From: CAZYBU01 sp964645775
Lineage (GTDB): Bacteria; Spirochaetota; UBA4802; UBA5550
NCBI GenBank assembly: GCA_964645775.1
Contig: CAZYBU010000012.1
Coordinates: 13,020-77,019, forward strand
DNA length: 64,000 bases
Direction: 5' to 3'
Below the pieces are notes generated by a model. It saw only the letters and a list, made by a program, of their open reading frames with translations, had not been told where the DNA came from and ran no database searches. Below, one piece after another: positions 61,478 through 64,000 of the stretch (position 1 is the stretch's first letter; each line of letters begins with the position of its first letter). The position numbers and the translations under genes were made by a program.

Positions 61478-61518
61478 AAGGCATCTCAACAGAAGAAATA
61501 ACTGGTATGAAGAAAGAG

Positions 61519-61550
61519 TTAACCACAGATGAACACCAATGGACACGGAT
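61519..61550. repeat. Dispersed ACCACAGATGAACAC-type repeat
   Basis: TTAACCACAGATGAACACCA continuing to GGACACGGAT belongs to a short repeat type that I recall from many unrelated bacterial genomes. Its origin is unknown. It lies between the 96-bp array and the direct repeat at 61551. Confidence 0.5.
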
Positions 61551-61584
61551 TGCCGGAAGGATGGGAATGGAAGAAGCTGGGGGA
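61551..61584 (+). repeat. Direct repeat copy 1 flanking the hepT-mntA module
   Basis: This 34-bp segment (TGCCGGAAGGATGGGAATGG and following bases) differs at only two positions from 62402-62435. It codes for the start of an HsdS recognition domain (LPEGWEWKKLG) in one frame, but here it is not followed by the rest of hsdS. Confidence 0.75.
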
Positions 61585-61624
61585 GCTGGTATAAAGAAGG
61601 AATTGACCATGGAGAAAAAATAGA

Positions 61625-62041
61625 ATGGAAAACGATATACGATGGGTGCAACGATTTGGAAATTATAAAAAAGCTTTGAGCAATCTTGAAGAAGCCATTG
61701 AAATTGCTGCAGAAAGAGAGCTCAGCAAGTTGGAAAAGCAGGGGTTGATTCAGTCGTTTGAATTTACATATGAATTATCATGGAAAGTAACGAAAGACTT
61801 TTTTGAATCAAAGGGTGAAACAGAGATATATGGCAGCCGTGACGTTTTCAGAATGGCCTTTGAACGTGGATTGATCGCACAGGGCGACTCTTTAATGGAA
61901 GCAACAAAAAGCCGGCAGCTTACGAGTCATACGTACAATGAAGAGACAGCCGATGAAATATACCATGATGTTATAAGTAAATATTTCGATGCATTTCAGG
62001 AATTAGCTGAAAATCTTCAGAAGGAAAATGACAAAATATAA
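61625..62041 (+). CDS. hepT: HepT-like HEPN toxin (type VII TA; HI0074 family)
   Basis: A 138-residue all-helical protein of the HI0074/HEPN nucleotidyltransferase-partner family. It carries an exact RX4HXY motif, R97-QLTS-H102-T-Y104, the active site of HepT RNase toxins; the Tyr is the residue that MntA antitoxins modify with AMP. EFTYELSWKVTKDFFESKG is the family core. The gene overlaps the next by one base (TAATG), so the two proteins are made together. It is inserted between hsdM and the bulk of hsdS, flanked by direct repeats. Confidence 0.85.
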   Translation: MENDIRWVQRFGNYKKALSNLEEAIEIAAERELSKLEKQGLIQSFEFTYELSWKVTKDFFESKGETEIYGSRDVFRMAFERGLIAQGDSLMEATKSRQLTSHTYNEETADEIYHDVISKYFDAFQELAENLQKENDKI

Positions 62042-63594
62042 TGTACGGGCTTGATGCGGAAGTCATTAATAAAATAAAAGCTGTCTTTGAAAATTTTCCT
62101 GAAATAACCCAAGCGGTTCTTTATGGCTCGCGCGCAAAAGGAAATCACAGGAAAGGATCAGACATTGATCTTACACTATACGGGAAAAATCTGTCAGTAA
62201 AGACAATATACAATGTCACTGAAGAGCTGGATAATTTGTATCTGCCCTATTCATTCGATATTTCCATTTACAAACAAATAGATAATCCTGACTTGATTGA
62301 TCATATCAAACGGGTCGGTAAAGTGTTTTATGAGCGGAGTGGATCCAAGCAAAACACAGATAAAGACGCGATTAATCGCGTCTCCACGGATGTGAAGAAG
62401 CTGCCGGAGGGATGGGAATGGAAGAAGTTGGGGGATGCTTTTATAGTTGAACGCGGAGGATCACCAAGGCCAATTAAAAAATATATAACCGACTCCTCTG
62501 ATGGGGTAAATTGGATAAAAATAGGCGACGCAACTGCATCAGGTAAATATATATATTCAACCAAACAAAAAATAACAAAAGATGGACTTAAAAAAACAAG
62601 ATTTGTAAATGAAGGTGATTTTCTGCTTTCTAACTCTATGAGTTTTGGACATCCATACATTATGAAAACAAATGGATGCATTCACGATGGATGGTTAGTT
62701 CTCAAAAAGAGAGAGGATTATGTTATTGATCAGGAATATCTATATTACATTTTGAGTTCTCCTAACATATATTTTCAATTCGATACACTAGCTGCTGGTT
62801 CAACAGTTAGAAATTTGAATATTAATCTTGTTAGTTCTATAGAAATCCCCCTCCCCCCACTCGCAGAACAAAAACGCATTGTCGCTATTCTTGATGAAGC
62901 CTTTAAAGCCATAGATAAGGCGAAGGCCAACGCCGAGAAGAATTTGGCTAATGCGAAGGAGCTGTTTGAGAGTTATTTGAACGGGATTTTTGCCAATCCC
63001 GGGGAGGGTTGGGAGGAGAAGAAGTTGGGGGAGGTTTGTGAGGTAATTAACGGAGGGACCCCTAAATCTTCTGTCAAAGAATATTGGGATGGTGATGTCA
63101 ATTGGGTTACACCAAAAGATTTAGGCCAATTAAACTACAGGTATATTGAAAATACTCCTCGGAAAATAACCAAGATTGGATTACAAAAATCTTCTGCAAA
63201 GCTATTTCCTTCAAGGTCAGTAATTCTATCTACACGGGCACCAATCGGGCATCTTGCAATAAATTTAGGAAAAATGTCTACAAATCAGGGATGTAGAGGT
63301 ATTGTTCCAGGCACTAATGTATTCACTGAGTTTATATATTATTTTTTGTTCAATTCGGTAGAGCTGCTAAATAATTTGGGTAATGGTGCAACATTTAAAG
63401 AACTATCTTCAACTTCATTAAAAAATATTATTATCCCTCTCCCCCCGCTATCCGAACAAAAACGGATTGTAAATCACCTGGATAAACTATCAGCGGAATC
63501 TGAACAGCTTAAATCAATCTACCAGCAAAAAATAACTGCTCTTGACGAACTAAAAAAATCCATTCTCAAAAAAGCGTTTGAGGGGGATTTATGA
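62041..63594 (+). CDS. MntA antitoxin fused to type I specificity subunit HsdS
   Basis: A 517-residue fusion. Residues 1-100 are a complete minimal nucleotidyltransferase: YGSRAKGNHRKGSDIDL gives the exact GSX10DXD motif (G29, S30, D41, D43), with the third Asp at 73 (SFDIS). Residues 106-118 are a linker whose DNA is a REP-like palindrome (KDAINRVST). Residues 119-517 are HsdS: first recognition domain about 120-268, conserved region IPLPPLAEQKRIVAILDEAF with helix, second recognition domain about 322-460, and the final IIPLPPLSEQKRIVNHLDKL helix. No alternative start codon with a ribosome site exists at the HsdS boundary. So antitoxin and specificity subunit are made as one chain, coupled to HepT. 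Confidence 0.85.
   Translation: MYGLDAEVINKIKAVFENFPEITQAVLYGSRAKGNHRKGSDIDLTLYGKNLSVKTIYNVTEELDNLYLPYSFDISIYKQIDNPDLIDHIKRVGKVFYERSGSKQNTDKDAINRVSTDVKKLPEGWEWKKLGDAFIVERGGSPRPIKKYITDSSDGVNWIKIGDATASGKYIYSTKQKITKDGLKKTRFVNEGDFLLSNSMSFGHPYIMKTNGCIHDGWLVLKKREDYVIDQEYLYYILSSPNIYFQFDTLAAGSTVRNLNINLVSSIEIPLPPLAEQKRIVAILDEAFKAIDKAKANAEKNLANAKELFESYLNGIFANPGEGWEEKKLGEVCEVINGGTPKSSVKEYWDGDVNWVTPKDLGQLNYRYIENTPRKITKIGLQKSSAKLFPSRSVILSTRAPIGHLAINLGKMSTNQGCRGIVPGTNVFTEFIYYFLFNSVELLNNLGNGATFKELSSTSLKNIIIPLPPLSEQKRIVNHLDKLSAESEQLKSIYQQKITALDELKKSILKKAFEGDL
62365..62389. repeat. REP-like palindrome forming the MntA-HsdS linker
   Basis: GACGCGATTAATCGCGTC followed by TCCACGG is a perfect 18-bp palindrome with the same 3' flank as the other copies. 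It is read in frame as DAINRVST. Confidence 0.8.
62402..62435 (+). repeat. Direct repeat copy 2 flanking the hepT-mntA module
   Basis: It matches 61551-61584 at 32 of 34 positions. Here it is in frame and begins the functional HsdS part of the fusion. The distance between copies (851 bp) covers hepT and mntA. Confidence 0.75.
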
Positions 63595-63650
63595 AATATA
63601 CCGATTTTAAAGACGCACGGCCGTGCGTATTAACGGTACAGGGGGAATAA
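63591..63650 (+). CDS. 19-codon open frame containing a REP palindrome
   Basis: The ATG overlaps the hsdS stop (ATGA), and the frame reads MKYTDFKDARPCVLTVQGE and stop. The first six or seven codons could be the start of a former gene in the operon, cut short by the palindrome at 63612-63636. Expression is unproven. Confidence 0.3.
   Translation: MKYTDFKDARPCVLTVQGE
63612..63636. repeat. REP-like palindrome after hsdS
   Basis: GACGCACGGCCGTGCGTATT followed by AACGG: the central GCACGGCCGTGC is a perfect palindrome. Confidence 0.75.
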
Positions 63651-63653
63651 ATT

Positions 63654-64000
63654 TTGACCCTGTATAAAAACAAATACCGCATAGAATCAACCCGATTAAA
63701 GGGATGGGATTATTCATCGCCGGGGGCGTATTTCATTACCATTTGCACGAAAAACAGGGAATGTCTGTTCGGGGAAATTGTTGATGGGGAAATGGTTTTG
63801 TCGGAAATGGGTGAAATCGTGAAATCCGAATGGTTAAAATCATTTGAAATCCGTTCGGAATTATCGTGTGATGAATATTGCATTATGCCGAACCATATTC
63901 ACGGTATTGTTATAATCAATGAAACCGACCGTATTGGCAATATCCGTAGAGACGCACGGCCGTGCGTCTCTACGGATATTGCCACCGATAATACGGATAT
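63654..64000 (+). CDS. REP-associated tyrosine transposase (RAYT), partial
   Basis: A Y1_Tnp/TnpA_REP-type transposase with its N-terminal 115 residues in the window. YRIESTRLKGWDYSSPGAYF then ITICTKNRECLFGEI is typical, and the metal-binding HxH is in CIMPNHIHGIVI. The catalytic Tyr lies beyond the window end. I start it at a TTG (63654) preceded by GGGGGA. The frame contains a 50-bp palindrome at 63935-63984 read as RRDARPCVST. RAYTs process REP palindromes as single-stranded DNA, so it is the likely driver of the repeats in this region. Confidence 0.85.
   Translation, partial: MTLYKNKYRIESTRLKGWDYSSPGAYFITICTKNRECLFGEIVDGEMVLSEMGEIVKSEWLKSFEIRSELSCDEYCIMPNHIHGIVIINETDRIGNIRRDARPCVSTDIATDNTD
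63935..63984. repeat. 50-bp perfect palindrome inside the RAYT gene
   Basis: Bases 63935-63984 are their own reverse complement, centred on GCACGGCCGTGC and with arms TGGCAATATCC and GGATATTGCCA. The inner part is the REP-like repeat; the outer arms match only this copy. Confidence 0.9.

Larger units (their letters stand above)
61188..61501 (+). repeat. 96-bp in-frame tandem repeats at the hsdM 3' end
   Basis: A unit of 96 bp (32 codons, starting CTGGTATGA) is seen complete at 61406-61501. A first, partial copy begins at 61188 with the hsdM end, and another partial copy ends at 61405. The N gap lies inside the array, so the copy number is unknown. Each unit contains a REP-like palindrome (GCACGGTCGTGC then GTCTCCACGG). 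The next unit boundary diverges at 61508. Confidence 0.85.
61193..61623 (+). pseudogene. Repeat-expanded open frame, probable disrupted hsdS 5' end
   Basis: A frame starting at the ATG overlapping the hsdM stop encodes KKKWSAAGNCKGARSCVST and related repeats, then a short tail. Near the end another frame reads LPEGWEWKKLGELV and stop, which is the start motif of an HsdS target-recognition domain. I therefore see this as the original hsdS start, broken up by repeats and cut off by the inserted toxin-antitoxin module. Whether the repeat peptide is made is unknown. Confidence 0.5.

Noticed and set aside
61188..61501. CRISPR array
   Set aside because: The repeat is a contiguous 96-bp tandem unit without variable spacers, and no cas gene is nearby.

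Overview
The window looks like about 64 kb of a chromosomal draft contig from a free-living, probably marine or sediment spirochaete (order Spirochaetales). The main reason is the gene order rpsP - KH protein - rimM - trmD - rplS - rnhB - FliK-like protein - C-terminal FlhB-like protein - HD-GYP protein - yraN, which I recall as a conserved spirochaete/Treponema arrangement. Large sensor kinases, long coiled-coil and TPR proteins of no clear family, and a mixed fermentative gene set (acyl-CoA dehydrogenases, thiolase, acetyl-CoA synthetase, methylglyoxal synthase) fit this. The taxonomic call is inference. A run of 100 N at 61260-61359 shows that the sequence is an assembly with one unresolved gap.

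Layout. 1-5.7 kb: a partial sterol reductase, a TetR regulator, a START-like lipid-binding protein and several membrane or transport genes. 5.8-13 kb: two tandem acyl-CoA dehydrogenase genes and a three-gene signalling operon on the minus strand. 13-18.5 kb: class II photolyase, a coiled-coil protein, a stand-alone IMP cyclohydrolase and acs. 18.7-23 kb: a TPR gene with an SbcC/SbcD-like (YhaN/YhaO-like) pair. 23-32 kb: PASTA protein, rpe, then the ribosomal/flagellar block with a leader hairpin. 32-38 kb: thiolase, coaX, selB, selA and tRNA-Sec, the last four on the minus strand. 38.5-41.8 kb: larE-larB-larC-cobO. 41.8-47.5 kb: mgsA between two similarly built membrane proteins, a metallo-beta-lactamase hydrolase, an HAD phosphatase and a deletion scar. 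47.7-59.2 kb: nhaA, a glycoside cluster (GH1-like, GPH symporter, BASS-type transporter, GH42), a 40-residue repeat protein, an orphan antitoxin and a DUF255 thioredoxin-fold protein.

59.7-64 kb is the most unusual part. It is a type I restriction-modification operon invaded by a HepT-MntA (HEPN-MNT, type VII) toxin-antitoxin module. HepT carries an exact RX4HXY motif. MntA carries an exact GSX10DXD motif and is fused in frame to the specificity subunit HsdS through a linker encoded by a palindromic REP-like repeat. Related palindromes sit in a 96-bp in-frame tandem array after hsdM (which contains the N gap), in a 19-codon frame after hsdS, and, as a 50-bp perfect palindrome, inside the reading frame of a REP-associated tyrosine transposase at the window edge. 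Direct repeats of the HsdS N-terminal coding sequence bracket the toxin-antitoxin module, suggesting insertion by duplication.

A second theme is enzyme families with altered catalytic residues: an HD-GYP protein without its HD pair, an Mre11/SbcD-like protein without two metal-site histidines, a membrane-anchored GH1 protein with the acid/base glutamate changed, and two acyl-CoA dehydrogenases without the usual glutamate. These were read by eye and need alignment.
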